From positions 62,001 to 126,000 of the forward strand of contig NZ_JAUXXE010000019.1 of NCBI RefSeq assembly GCF_030681155.1: a DNA stretch of 64,000 bases. Reading direction: 5' to 3'. The number at the start of each line of letters is the position of its first letter. The first letter of the stretch is position 1. Source of the DNA: Phenylobacterium sp. Lineage in GTDB: Bacteria > Pseudomonadota > Alphaproteobacteria > Caulobacterales > Caulobacteraceae. Below are positions 38,017-50,929 of the stretch, piece by piece. The notes beneath the pieces are model-generated. The model ran no database searches. It was not told where the DNA came from and saw nothing but the letters and a program-made list of their open reading frames with translations. The position numbers were made by a program, and so were the translations under genes.

Positions 38017-38994
38017 ATGAGCGCAGCACCCACCGGTCTGAACGAGGTCCTTTCGCGGACCTTCCCCTTCCCGAAGCGTCACTTCCTGTCCGTTGTCGAT
38101 CTCAACCCTGTTGAGGTCACCGCACTGCTGGATCTGGCCGACAGCTTCGTCGCCCTCAACAGACAGCATTCAAAGAAGCTCGACCTGCTCAAGGGTCGAA
38201 CCCTGATGAACCTGTTCTTCGAGAACTCGACGCGAACCCAAAGCTCTTTCGAGCTGGCTGGCAAGCGGCTGGGCGCCGACGTGGTCAATATGAGCCCGCG
38301 CTCGTCGTCGATCTCGAAGGGCGAGACCCTGATCGACACCGCGGTCACCCTGAACGCCATGCAGCCCGACCTGCTGGTCGTGCGGCATTCGTCCTCCGGC
38401 GCGGCCTCACTGCTCTCACAAAAGGTGAGCTGCTCGGTGATCAACGCGGGCGATGGCCAGCACGAGCATCCGACCCAGGCGCTGCTGGACATGCTGTCCA
38501 TGCGTCGCGCCTTTGGCCGGATCGCCGGTCTGAAGATCGCGATCTGCGGCGACGTGTTGCACAGCCGCGTGGCGCGCTCGAACGTCGGGCTGTTGCAGAT
38601 GATGGGCGCGGACGTGCGCCTGGTCGGCCCACCGACCCTGATGCCCACCGACGCCGACCGCTGGGGCGTCGATGTCTATCACGACATGCGCAAGGGCATC
38701 GCCGGCTGCGACGTGGTGATGATGCTGCGCCTGCAGCTTGAGCGCATGGACGGGGTCATGGCCCCCTCGCAGCGCGAGTATTTCCGCTTCTACGGCCTGG
38801 ACCGCGAAAAGCTGGCCTTCGCCTCCGACAATGTCCGGGTCATGCACCCTGGCCCGATGAACCGTGGGGTCGAGATCGACTCCGACGTCGCCGACGACCT
38901 CGCCGTCTCGCTGATCCAGGATCAGGTGGAGATGGGCGTGGCCGCGCGCATGGCGGTGCTGGCCTCGCTCGCGGCGCGCCTGGACAACGACTGA
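38017..38994 (+). CDS. pyrB: Aspartate carbamoyltransferase catalytic subunit
   Basis: [75 protein letters not shown]. Confidence 0.97.
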   Translation: MSAAPTGLNEVLSRTFPFPKRHFLSVVDLNPVEVTALLDLADSFVALNRQHSKKLDLLKGRTLMNLFFENSTRTQSSFELAGKRLGADVVNMSPRSSSISKGETLIDTAVTLNAMQPDLLVVRHSSSGAASLLSQKVSCSVINAGDGQHEHPTQALLDMLSMRRAFGRIAGLKIAICGDVLHSRVARSNVGLLQMMGADVRLVGPPTLMPTDADRWGVDVYHDMRKGIAGCDVVMMLRLQLERMDGVMAPSQREYFRFYGLDREKLAFASDNVRVMHPGPMNRGVEIDSDVADDLAVSLIQDQVEMGVAARMAVLASLAARLDND

Positions 38995-39584
38995 TGAGCG
39001 CCATCGCCTCCGTCTGCGTGTTCTGCGGGGCGAGCCCTGGCGGCGACCCTATCTATCGCGCCGCCGCCGAAGCCATGGGGCGCCAGATCGCCGGACGCGG
39101 CCTGCGGCTGGTCTATGGCGGGGCCAAGGTCGGTCTGATGGGCGCTGTGGCTGACGCCGCGCTGGGCGCCGGGGCCGAGGTCATCGGGGTCCTGCCCCAC
39201 GCCTTGAGCGACAAGGAAATCGCCCATACCGGCCTCACCAGCCTGGAGATCGTCGGTTCGATGCACGAGCGCAAGGCGCGGATGGCCGAGCTGTCGGACG
39301 CCTTCGTCGCCCTGCCCGGCGGCGCCGGCACCCTGGAAGAAATCTTCGAGATCTGGACCTGGGGCCAACTTGGCTTTCACGCCAAGCCGGCCGGGTTCCT
39401 GAACGTGCGCGGCTATTACGACAGCCTGCGCGGCTTTGTGGACCATGCGGTCGGCGAGGCGTTCCTGAAGGCCCCGCACCGCGACATGCTGATTTTCCGC
39501 GAGGACTGCGTGGAGATGCTGGACGCGCTGGGCGCCTACGTCCCGCCCGTCGTCGAAAAATGGATCGGACGCCCCGAACTATGA
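38994..39584 (+). CDS. LOG family protein (TIGR00730-type nucleotide phosphoribohydrolase)
   Basis: [78 protein letters not shown]; start overlaps pyrB stop (TGATG). Confidence 0.93.
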   Translation: MSAIASVCVFCGASPGGDPIYRAAAEAMGRQIAGRGLRLVYGGAKVGLMGAVADAALGAGAEVIGVLPHALSDKEIAHTGLTSLEIVGSMHERKARMAELSDAFVALPGGAGTLEEIFEIWTWGQLGFHAKPAGFLNVRGYYDSLRGFVDHAVGEAFLKAPHRDMLIFREDCVEMLDALGAYVPPVVEKWIGRPEL

Positions 39585-40873
39585 CCCAACGCCCGACCGC
39601 ATTTGTGAACGCCCGCCTCGTCGATCCCGCCAGCGGCTGGGACGGCCCCGGCGCGCTGCTGATCCGTGACGGCAAGATCGCCGACGTCGCCCAGGGCGGC
39701 GATCTCGGCACGCTCTCGGCCGACTTCGACGTGATCGACGCGCGCGGCGCGATGCTGGCCCCCGGCCTGGTCGACATCCGCGTGAAGACCGGCGAGCCCG
39801 GCGCCGAGACCAAGGAAACCCTGAAGTCGGCGGCCCTGGCCGCCGCGGCCGGCGGCGTCACCTCCATCGTCCTGCAGCCCGACACCGATCCGGTGATCGA
39901 CGAGGCCTCGGTCGTGGACTTCATTCTGCGCCGGACGCGCGACATCGAACTGGTCCACGTCTATCCGGCCGGCGCCGCCACCAAGGGCGCCAAGGGCGAA
40001 CGCATGGCCGAGATCGGCCTGATGCGCGAGGCCGGTTGCCTCTATGTAACCGACGCCGACCGGCCGATCGTCAATTCCAAGGTGATGCAGCGGGTCCTGG
40101 CCTACGCGAAGGCCTTCGACACCCTGGTCGCCCACCGCCCCGCTGATCCGTGGCTGTCGGCGGGCGCCGTCGCGACCGCCAGCGAGTTCGCCGGCCGCAT
40201 GGGCCTGTCCAGCGTGCCGCCGATCGCTGAGAAGATCATGCTGGACCGGGACCTTGCCCTGGTCGAACTGACCGGCGCACGGTTCCTGGTGGACCAGATC
40301 ACCACCGCCTGCGCGCTGGAAAGCCTGGCGCGCGGCAAGGCCAAGGGTTTGCCGGTCACCGCCACCACCTCGATCAACCACCTGTCGTTCAACGAGATCG
40401 ACATCGGCGACTATCGAACCTTCCTGAAGTTCGACCCGCCGGTGCGCGGCGAGGACGACCGCCAGGCGACCATCGAGGCCCTGGCCTCGGGCCTGATCGA
40501 CATCGTGGTCTCGGCCCACGCCCCGGCGCCGGCCGAGGACAAGCGCCTGCCCTATGACGAGGCCGCGCCCGGCGCCGTGGGCCTGCAAACCCTGCTGCCC
40601 GCCCTGCTCGCCTTCCACCACGACGGCCGCATCCCGCTGGTCGATCTGATGCGCACGGTCACCAGCCGCCCGGCCGAACTGCTGGGCCTGGCGGCCGGAC
40701 GCCTCGCCAAGGGCGCGCCCGCCGACCTGGTGCTCTGCGACCTCAACGCCCCCATAGTGGTCGATCTGGACAAGCTGAAGTCCAAGTCCCGCAACTCGCC
40801 CTTCGACGGCCGCCGGCTGTTCGGCGAAGTGCAGATGACGATTGTGGATGGGCGAGTGGTCTACCGGGTCTAA
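39581..40873 (+). CDS. Dihydroorotase-like protein, probably non-catalytic (PyrC'/PyrX type)
   Basis: Overall DHOase family sequence ([25 protein letters not shown]..., [54 protein letters not shown]) but HxH replaced by RxK; ATGA overlap with the LOG gene. Confidence 0.88.
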   Translation: MTQRPTAFVNARLVDPASGWDGPGALLIRDGKIADVAQGGDLGTLSADFDVIDARGAMLAPGLVDIRVKTGEPGAETKETLKSAALAAAAGGVTSIVLQPDTDPVIDEASVVDFILRRTRDIELVHVYPAGAATKGAKGERMAEIGLMREAGCLYVTDADRPIVNSKVMQRVLAYAKAFDTLVAHRPADPWLSAGAVATASEFAGRMGLSSVPPIAEKIMLDRDLALVELTGARFLVDQITTACALESLARGKAKGLPVTATTSINHLSFNEIDIGDYRTFLKFDPPVRGEDDRQATIEALASGLIDIVVSAHAPAPAEDKRLPYDEAAPGAVGLQTLLPALLAFHHDGRIPLVDLMRTVTSRPAELLGLAAGRLAKGAPADLVLCDLNAPIVVDLDKLKSKSRNSPFDGRRLFGEVQMTIVDGRVVYRV

Positions 40874-40995
40874 CCGTCGGCAACGCGAAGAACAATTGAC
40901 GAACACGCTCCTTCGCTAGAAGCTTCACCTTGAACGCTGGGCGGTGACGGCGCGTGCGAGCGCGGCTACCACTGCGCCAACGAGAGGGAACGCCG

Positions 40996-41643
40996 ATGTT
41001 TGATTCACTCAGCCCCATGCTGATCGCCGCCGCCGTCGTGGGCGGCTATCTGCTGGGCTCGATCCCCTTTGGTCTGATCGCCGCTAAGCTCGGCGGTCAG
41101 GGCGACATCCGCTCCATCGGCTCGGGCAATATCGGCGCGACCAATGTGCTGCGGACCGGCCGCAAGGACCTGGCCCTGATCACCCTGCTGGGCGACGGCG
41201 GCAAGGGTGCGGTGGCGGTGTTCATCGCCTGGCTGCTGACCCGTAACGCCGGCACGCAGGCGCAGGCGCAGCTGACGGCCCTGGCCGGCGGCTCGGCTTT
41301 CTTCGGTCACCTGTTCCCGGTCTGGCTGGGCTTCAAGGGCGGCAAGGGCGTGGCGACTTTCTTCGGCACCCTGCTGGCCGCCGCGTGGCCCGTGGGCATG
41401 GCCGCCGGGGCGATTTGGCTGGCCATGTTCTTCATCTTCCGGCTGTCGTCGCTTGCGGGTCTGACCGCCGCGGCCCTGGCGCCGATCCTGGCGCTGTTCG
41501 TGTTCGACCGCCCCTACCCGATCGCGGTGATGGCGCTGGTCATGGCGGTGCTGATCTTCATCCGTCACAAGGACAATATCGGCCGGTTGCTGAGGGGTGA
41601 GGAACCCCGGAGCGGCGTGGGTAAGAAAAAAGACGCTGCGTGA
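40996..41643 (+). CDS. plsY: Glycerol-3-phosphate acyltransferase PlsY
   Basis: GGYLLGSIPFGLIAAKLGGQGDIRSIGSGNIGATNVLRTGRK, FKGGKGVATFFG. Confidence 0.95.
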   Translation: MFDSLSPMLIAAAVVGGYLLGSIPFGLIAAKLGGQGDIRSIGSGNIGATNVLRTGRKDLALITLLGDGGKGAVAVFIAWLLTRNAGTQAQAQLTALAGGSAFFGHLFPVWLGFKGGKGVATFFGTLLAAAWPVGMAAGAIWLAMFFIFRLSSLAGLTAAALAPILALFVFDRPYPIAVMALVMAVLIFIRHKDNIGRLLRGEEPRSGVGKKKDAA

Positions 41644-42734
41644 TCCGCGAAATCACCGAGGCCGGACGCCGCGACTGGCTGCGGCTGGCGCGGACCGAGA
41701 ACGTTGGGCCGGTCACCTTCGCCCAATTGATCGAGCGCTACGGCGAAGCGTCCATTGCGCTCGCCGCCCTGCCTGACTTGGCGCGACGTGGCGGCCGGGT
41801 GTCGCCGCTGGGCGTGCCGCCGCTGGACCAGATCACCCGTGAACTTGAGGCCGGGGCGGCGCTGGGCGCGCGGCTGATCGCGTCGTGCGAGGCCCACTTT
41901 CCGGGGCCGCTGGCGACGCTCGATCCGCCGCCGCCGGTGATCTGGGCGCTCGGCGAACCCTCGCTGCTGAGCCGCCCCAGCGTCGCCGTCGTCGGCGCGC
42001 GGGTCGCCTCGGCTGGAGGGCAGCGGTTCGCACGCGGCCTGGCGGTCGATCTTGGCGCGGCCGGATATGTTGTCGTCTCAGGCTTGGCGCGCGGCGTCGA
42101 CGGAGCCGCGCATGAAGGCGCGCTGGCCACCGGAACGATCGCCGTGCTGGGCGGGGGCATCGACGACATCTATCCCCGTGAACATCGCGACCTTTATGAG
42201 CGCATCGCCGCGAGCGGTTGTATTGTTTCGGAAAATTCTCCGGGACGCACGGCGACGGCCAAGGATTTCCCCCGTCGCAACCGCATCATCTCGGGCCTGT
42301 CACGGGCTGTGGTGGTGGTCGAGGCGGAGTTGCGCTCCGGCTCGCTGATCACCGCGCGCCTCGCCGCCGAACAGGGCCGTGAGGTTCTGGCCGTCCCTGG
42401 CTCGCCACTCGATCCGCGCGCCCGAGGAACCAATGACCTGATCCGGCAGGGCGCGGCGCTGTGCGAGGGCGTGGACGACGTGCTGCGCGCGCTGGAGGGT
42501 TTCGGTGGGTTCCGCGAGCCGGAACGGCCCTTCGCCCCGCCGCCAATCCCTGACGCCGAAATAGACACCGTGCGCGAACGCGTCGCGGCGCTGCTATCGC
42601 CGACGCCGGTCTCTCGCGATGAATTGGTGAGGGCGGCTGGAGCTCCTGCCCCAGTGGTTTTCGCCGCCCTGGTCGAGTTGACGCTGGCGGGCCGCGCAGA
42701 ATTGCTGCCGGGCGGTTTAGTCGCGGGGCTCTAA
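41640..42734 (+). CDS. dprA: DNA-processing protein DprA
   Basis: GTG start; VAVVGARVASAGGQRFARGLAVDLGAAGYVVVSGLARGVDGAAHEGAL, AVLGGGIDDIYPREHRDLYERI, EGREVLAVPGSPLDPRARGTNDLIRQGA. Confidence 0.95.
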   Translation: MIREITEAGRRDWLRLARTENVGPVTFAQLIERYGEASIALAALPDLARRGGRVSPLGVPPLDQITRELEAGAALGARLIASCEAHFPGPLATLDPPPPVIWALGEPSLLSRPSVAVVGARVASAGGQRFARGLAVDLGAAGYVVVSGLARGVDGAAHEGALATGTIAVLGGGIDDIYPREHRDLYERIAASGCIVSENSPGRTATAKDFPRRNRIISGLSRAVVVVEAELRSGSLITARLAAEQGREVLAVPGSPLDPRARGTNDLIRQGAALCEGVDDVLRALEGFGGFREPERPFAPPPIPDAEIDTVRERVAALLSPTPVSRDELVRAAGAPAPVVFAALVELTLAGRAELLPGGLVAGL

Positions 42735-42883
42735 AGAGCCCCGTTGGTCGAGACCAGAGGTCTATTAAAACGAGCGTCTTGCCTAAATCCTCCGGCTGGT
42801 TGACACAGCCTAGGCGCCTCCCTCACTTTTCGCGCCCTTGAATTTCGGGCCTCCTGCCCGGGACGCCCCTATATAGAGCGCCC

Positions 42884-45565
<2,682 letters not shown>

Positions 45566-45627
45566 GCTGTTGAGGCGGGGAGCCAAATCCCCGCCACTTC
45601 CGCGTGATTCCTGCGTTACAAGGCGAC

Positions 45628-47937
45628 ATGGCCAAGACACGTACGCCGAAATCCGCGCGGTTTGCTTCCAAGACCGAGAGGCCGCCCCAAGGGCTGCCTG
45701 ATCGCGAGACCTTGCTGAAGTTCATTCGCGAGGCGGGCGAGAGCGACAAGGCGGACATGGCCCGCGCCTTCGGGCTGAAGGGCAATGATCGCCGCGCGCT
45801 GCGAGACATGCTGAAGGAACTCGAGACATCCGGAGCGCTCGGCAAGCGCGGCCGCAGGGGCTTCTCCGAAGCCGGCGCGGTTCCGCCGGTCGGCGTTGTC
45901 GACGTGGTCGAACGCGACACGGACGGCGACCTGCTGGTGAAGCTGGTCAAGGGCGATGACGCGCCCCTCGTTCATCTGGCTCCCGACCGCAGCGGGGCGG
46001 TGGGCAGCGCGCCCGGCCTTGGCGACCGGCTGCTGGTTCGGTTTGAGAAACTGGAAAGCGGCGAACTCGAAGCCCGTGTCATCAAGCGCCTGGGGCAAAG
46101 CGCCCACCGCATCCTCGGCGTCGTGCGCAAAGAGAACAAGCAGGTCCGGGTCGAGCCCGTTGATCGCCGCTCCAAGGACAGCCTGGTCCTGGTTCCGGCC
46201 GAGGCCGAGAACCTCAGCGACGGGGATCTGGTCCTGGCCCAGGTCACCGCCGAGGTCCGTTACGGCCCTAAGCGCGGCAAGGTGCTGGAGGTCGTCGGCC
46301 GCGTGGACCAACCCCGCGCCGCCTCGCTGATCGCCATCCATTCACACGGCATTCCGACCGGCTTCAGCCAGGACGCTGAAGCCGAGGCCGAGGCCGCCCA
46401 GCCTCCGACCCTGAAGGGCCGCGAAGACCTGCGCGCCGTCCCGCTGGTCACCATCGATCCGCCGGACGCCCGCGACCATGACGATGCGGTCTATGCCGAG
46501 CCTGACACCGATCCGTCCAATGAGGGCGGCTGGATCGTCTGGGTCGCCATCGCCGATGTCGCGGCCTATGTGCGCTCGGACTCCGCCCTGGATCGTGAAG
46601 CCCGCGACAAGGGCAACTCGACCTACTTCCCCGACCGCGTCGAACCGATGCTGCCCGAGCGGCTGTCGGCCGGCCTCTGCTCTCTGCGGCAGGGCGAGAA
46701 CCGCGCCTGCCTGGCCGTGCGGATGGTGTTCGGCAAAGATGGCCGTAAGCGCTCGCACAAGTTCATCCGCGGCCTGATGCGCTCGGCGGCAAAGCTCTCC
46801 TACGAGCAGGCGCAGCGCGCGGTCGACGGCTTCCCGGACGATCAGACCAACCCGCTGCTGGAGCCGATCCTGAAGCCGCTGTGGGCGGCCTATGAGACGA
46901 TGATGAAGGGCCGCCGCGCCCGCTCGCCCCTGGCTATCGAGAGCCAGGAGCGAAAGATCGTCATCAACGCGGAGGGCGAAGTCACCTCGATCACGCCGCG
47001 CGCCTCGCTGGAGGCCCACAAGCTGATCGAGGAGATGATGGTCCAGGCCAATGTCTGCGCCGCCGAGACCTTGGAGCAGAAGAAGTCGCCGCTGATCTAC
47101 CGGATCCACGACACCCCCAGCCAGGAGAAGGTCCAGTCGTTGGCCGAGTTCCTGCAGACCCTGGGGATCGCCTGGAACAAGGGCGAGGCGCCGCGCACCG
47201 ACCGGTTCAACAAGCTGCTGGACGAAACTCGCGAAGGCCCCAGCGCCCAGATCATCAACGAGGTCGTGCTGCGCACCCAGATGCAGGCGATCTATTCGAC
47301 CGAGAACATCGGCCACTTCGGGCTGAACCTGGACCGCTACGCCCACTTCACCTCGCCGATCCGCCGCTATGCCGACCTGATCGTGCACCGCGCCCTGATC
47401 CGCGCCCTGGGGCTGGGCGATGACGGCATCACCGACCGCGACATCTCGCAGATGAAGGACACCGCCGAGCGGATCACCTTCGCCGAGCGGCGCTCGATGG
47501 CGGCCGAACGCGACGCCACCGATCGCTATGTCGCCTCATTCCTCTCCGACCGGGTCGGCGCCGAGTTCGCCGGGCGGATCACCGGCGTCACCCGGTTTGG
47601 CCTGTTCGTTCGGCTGGACGAAACGGGCGCCGACGGCCTTGTGCCTGTCTCGACCCTGGGCGACGAGTACTTCGTGCATGACGACAAGGCCCACGCCCTG
47701 GTCGGCGAGCGCACCGGCCGGCGCTGGCCGCTAGGAACCTCGGTTCAGGTGAAGCTGAAGGAGGCCACGCCCATCACCGGCGGCCTGCTCTTCGAAATGC
47801 TGAGCGATCCCCTGCCCGTCGATCCAAACGCGCCCCGGCCTAGGCTTGGCGTCCGGGCGCGGACGTTCACCGGTCCCAAGCGCGGCGGCGGAGCCGGCAA
47901 GGTCAAGGCGAAGAGTAAGGGCGGCAAGCGCCGCTAG
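45628..47937 (+). CDS. rnr: Ribonuclease R
   Basis: TIDPPDARDHDDAVYAE, RRYADLIVHRALI, C-terminal S1 domain FAGRITGVTRFGLFVRLDETGADGLVPVSTL and basic tail. Confidence 0.95.
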   Translation: MAKTRTPKSARFASKTERPPQGLPDRETLLKFIREAGESDKADMARAFGLKGNDRRALRDMLKELETSGALGKRGRRGFSEAGAVPPVGVVDVVERDTDGDLLVKLVKGDDAPLVHLAPDRSGAVGSAPGLGDRLLVRFEKLESGELEARVIKRLGQSAHRILGVVRKENKQVRVEPVDRRSKDSLVLVPAEAENLSDGDLVLAQVTAEVRYGPKRGKVLEVVGRVDQPRAASLIAIHSHGIPTGFSQDAEAEAEAAQPPTLKGREDLRAVPLVTIDPPDARDHDDAVYAEPDTDPSNEGGWIVWVAIADVAAYVRSDSALDREARDKGNSTYFPDRVEPMLPERLSAGLCSLRQGENRACLAVRMVFGKDGRKRSHKFIRGLMRSAAKLSYEQAQRAVDGFPDDQTNPLLEPILKPLWAAYETMMKGRRARSPLAIESQERKIVINAEGEVTSITPRASLEAHKLIEEMMVQANVCAAETLEQKKSPLIYRIHDTPSQEKVQSLAEFLQTLGIAWNKGEAPRTDRFNKLLDETREGPSAQIINEVVLRTQMQAIYSTENIGHFGLNLDRYAHFTSPIRRYADLIVHRALIRALGLGDDGITDRDISQMKDTAERITFAERRSMAAERDATDRYVASFLSDRVGAEFAGRITGVTRFGLFVRLDETGADGLVPVSTLGDEYFVHDDKAHALVGERTGRRWPLGTSVQVKLKEATPITGGLLFEMLSDPLPVDPNAPRPRLGVRARTFTGPKRGGGAGKVKAKSKGGKRR

Positions 47938-49883
47938 GCGGGCTGCAGCCCCGCCAGGAAACCCTGCTTGGTGATGGTGATCCGCTCGTCGCCGAGATCA
48001 CGCAGGCAATCCTTGTCCCGCAGGGACGTGAAAGCGGTGTCGATGCGCGCGGCCTCAAAGCCGCGTGTGATCGCGGCGTCGCGGACCGGCGCGCTCGACA
48101 TCGCCTCGCCCGGCCAGATGTCCATGGTGCGCAGGGCGGCCAGCACCGCGCGCTCGGCGTCGTCGAGGATCAGCAACCTAGGGCCAGTGGGAGCAAGCTC
48201 GCTGGGGACGTCTTCCGCAGCGGTCTCGATCAGCCCCTCGGGCTCCAGCATCCCGCGGGCGATTTGCTCCTCCCCCATGACCACCCGGTTCGCGCCGTGG
48301 GCGATCAGGTGTGCAGCCTCAGTGTCGGAGTGCGCGCGCGCCACGATCTCCAACCCAGGATTGGCCTTGCGCGCCTTGTCCACCACGCCGCCGCCCTCGA
48401 AGCCGTCGGCGACGGCGACAAACATTCGCACGGCGCGTTCAATGCCGGCCGCTTCAAGGACCCGAGGGTCGGTGGCGGTCCCGACAATGGTCTCATAGCC
48501 ATGGGTCTTCGCCTTGAGCCCGGTCTCCGCCTCTGACTCGACCAGGACGAAGGGATAGGCCTCGGCGCGCAGCCCCGTGGCGACCACCTCGCCCACCCGG
48601 CCGTATCCGACCAGGATCGTGTGCCCGCCTAGCTGCGTGGGCGACAGATCGTTGGCCGGCTCCGGATCGGGCGTCGGGATCGCGGGCGAGGGTTGGGCGC
48701 GCGGCGTGCGCGTGGCCAGACCGAAGATGAACGGGTTCAGCATGATCGAGATGATCGCCCCGGCGAGGATCAGATCGCGCCCGTCCTTCGGCAGGATTTC
48801 GAGGTCGACGCCCATGGTGGCGAGAATGAAGGAGAATTCGCCGATCTGGGCCAGGCTGGCGGCCACGGTGACGGCCGTGGTGTTCGAGCGCCCGAAGGCC
48901 TTAATGATCGCCAGCGCCGCCAACGACTTGCCGACGATGATGATGCCCAGGACCGCCAGCACCGTCCACGGATGGGCCAGGACCACGAACGGGTTGAACA
49001 ACATCCCCACCGAGACGAAGAACAAGACCGCAAAAGCGTCTCGCAAAGGCAGCGTCTCTTCCGCCGCCCGCTGGCTGAGTTCGGATTCGGCCAGGATCAT
49101 GCCGGCGAAGAAGGCGCCTAGCGCGAAGGAGACGCCGAACAGCATCGCCGCGCCGAACGCCACGCCGAGAGCGACGGCCAGCACCGCCAAGCGAAACAGC
49201 TCCCTCGATCCGGTGTGGGCCACATAGTGCAGCAGCCAGGGGACCAGCCGGCGGCCGACGATCAGCATGAAGGCGACGAAGCCGCCGACCTTGAGCAGAG
49301 TGACGCCCAGCGGCATGACCCAAGCGGTCATCGGATCGCCTGCGCCCTCTCCGGCCTTCATGGCTCCGGCTAGGGCGGGCAACAGCACCAGCGCCAGGAC
49401 CATGGCCAAGTCTTCGACAATCAGCCAGCCGACCGCGATCTTGCCCCGGTCGGTCTGGATCAACCGCCGTTCCTGCAAGGCGCGCAGCAGCACCACCGTC
49501 GAGGCGACCGAGAGCGCCAGGCCGAACACCAACCCTGAAATCAGCGGCCAGCCGAGCAAGGTGGCCAAGCCGATCCCGAGCAGGGTGGCGACCGCCATCT
49601 GTCCCAAAGCGCCTGGGACAGCGATCCGCCGGACCGCCAACAGGTCCTTCAGCGAGAAGTGAAGCCCCACCCCGAACATCAGCAGGATCACGCCGATCTC
49701 GGCCAGCTCATTGGCGATTTTCTGGTCGGCGACGTAGCCCGGCGTAAACGGCCCGACGAGAACCCCAGCCAACAGATAGCCCACCAAGGGCGACAGTCGC
49801 AGGCGCTGGGCGATGGCGCCCAGCGCGAACGCGGCCACGAGGCCCGCGACAATGGTGGCGATCAGCGGCGTGTGGTGGGGCAT
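47934..49883 (-). CDS. Kef/YbaL-type monovalent cation:proton antiporter with TrkA-N domain
   Basis: LRLSPLVGYLLAGVLVGPFTPGYVADQKIANELAEIGVILLMFGVGLHFSLKDL; GHTILVGYGRVGEVVATGLRAEAYPFVLVE RCK domain. Confidence 0.92.
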   Translation of the reverse strand: MPHHTPLIATIVAGLVAAFALGAIAQRLRLSPLVGYLLAGVLVGPFTPGYVADQKIANELAEIGVILLMFGVGLHFSLKDLLAVRRIAVPGALGQMAVATLLGIGLATLLGWPLISGLVFGLALSVASTVVLLRALQERRLIQTDRGKIAVGWLIVEDLAMVLALVLLPALAGAMKAGEGAGDPMTAWVMPLGVTLLKVGGFVAFMLIVGRRLVPWLLHYVAHTGSRELFRLAVLAVALGVAFGAAMLFGVSFALGAFFAGMILAESELSQRAAEETLPLRDAFAVLFFVSVGMLFNPFVVLAHPWTVLAVLGIIIVGKSLAALAIIKAFGRSNTTAVTVAASLAQIGEFSFILATMGVDLEILPKDGRDLILAGAIISIMLNPFIFGLATRTPRAQPSPAIPTPDPEPANDLSPTQLGGHTILVGYGRVGEVVATGLRAEAYPFVLVESEAETGLKAKTHGYETIVGTATDPRVLEAAGIERAVRMFVAVADGFEGGGVVDKARKANPGLEIVARAHSDTEAAHLIAHGANRVVMGEEQIARGMLEPEGLIETAAEDVPSELAPTGPRLLILDDAERAVLAALRTMDIWPGEAMSSAPVRDAAITRGFEAARIDTAFTSLRDKDCLRDLGDERITITKQGFLAGLQPA

Positions 49884-49950
49884 GAGCCTCCGGAAAACTT
49901 GAGATTTGAACGTCTTGTATTTGAAGTGATTTGGGCGCAGATCAACCAAA

Positions 49951-50211
49951 ATGGCTGATATCGCCGGACACTTCGACGTCATCCACCCATGCCAGTGCCG
50001 CGCCGCGCGCGGGCTGCTGGACTGGACGCAGGACCACTTGGCGCGGACCGCCGGCGTGTCGCGCAGCACGATCCGTGATTTCGAGAACGGCCGGCACGCC
50101 CTGCACCGCTCCACCGCCGCATTGATCGCGGCCGCCCTAGGTCAGGCCGGTGTCGTCTTGCTGTGCGCTGGCGACGGCGGTTTCGGCGTCAGGCTCGCTT
50201 CGGCTGGCTGA
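49951..50211 (+). CDS. XRE-family HTH transcriptional regulator
   Basis: CQCRAARGLLDWTQDHLARTAGVSRSTIRDFENGRHALHRSTAALIAAALGQAGVVLL; divergent from the antiporter gene. Confidence 0.82.
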   Translation: MADIAGHFDVIHPCQCRAARGLLDWTQDHLARTAGVSRSTIRDFENGRHALHRSTAALIAAALGQAGVVLLCAGDGGFGVRLASAG

Positions 50212-50878
50212 TCACCAGGACGATCCACGCCGCCAGCGCCCAAGTCGCGCCTAGGGCCCAGCCGGCCAGGACGTCGGTCGGCCAATGCACTCCAAGATAG
50301 ACCCGGCTGACGCCCACAGCGACCATCGCGGTGATGGCCAACGCATAGATCAGGGCTTTGGTCCGGCGAGTGCTCTCGACGCTCGCCAGGACCGTCGCCA
50401 AGGTCAGAAAGGTGGCGGCCGCCGCGGTGGAATGGCCGCTGGGGAAACTCTGCGAATAGACGATGCTGCCGTGGGCGACGATCATCGGCCGGTCACGGTC
50501 GTAGAACGCCTTAAGGACCTCACTCGACGCATAGGCCAGGATCACCGTGCCTACGAAGATCAGCGCCTCTCGCCGCCGCTGGTGGAAAACAAGCAGCAGG
50601 GTCGCCACGATCGTCAGCAGGGTGACGACGGTGAAGCCGCCAAGCGCGGTGATGTCGCGCATGGATTCCTCGAACCACCGCGGCCCAAGCGGATCAGATG
50701 GGTCGCCTGGCGACCGCAGGGCGAGCAGCAATCGCCGGTCGAGCGCAGCCGTCTCGCCTTCGGCCACCTCGTCGGCGATGGAAAGGAATAGCGACGGGGC
50801 GCCGATCAGCGCGACCAGCAGCACCAGGGTTCGCGTCTCAAGCTTGCCGCGCAGGGACTTCAGGCGTTCGATGATCAT
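50189..50878 (-). CDS. PAP2 superfamily phosphatase
   Basis: KAFYDRDRP, QSFPSGHSTAAAATFLTLA, SRVYLGVHWPTDVLAGW. Confidence 0.93.
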   Translation of the reverse strand: MIIERLKSLRGKLETRTLVLLVALIGAPSLFLSIADEVAEGETAALDRRLLLALRSPGDPSDPLGPRWFEESMRDITALGGFTVVTLLTIVATLLLVFHQRRREALIFVGTVILAYASSEVLKAFYDRDRPMIVAHGSIVYSQSFPSGHSTAAAATFLTLATVLASVESTRRTKALIYALAITAMVAVGVSRVYLGVHWPTDVLAGWALGATWALAAWIVLVISQPKRA

Positions 50879-50929
50879 GACGCCGGCAACTCACGAGGAG
50901 GAGCCTGGCGGGGGATGGGGACAGACCAA

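Noticed and set aside
39536-40906. 456-aa minus-strand ORF opposite the pyrC-like gene
   Set aside because: Low-complexity G/V/H/D/Q composition typical of antisense frames in GC-rich DNA; no family motif.
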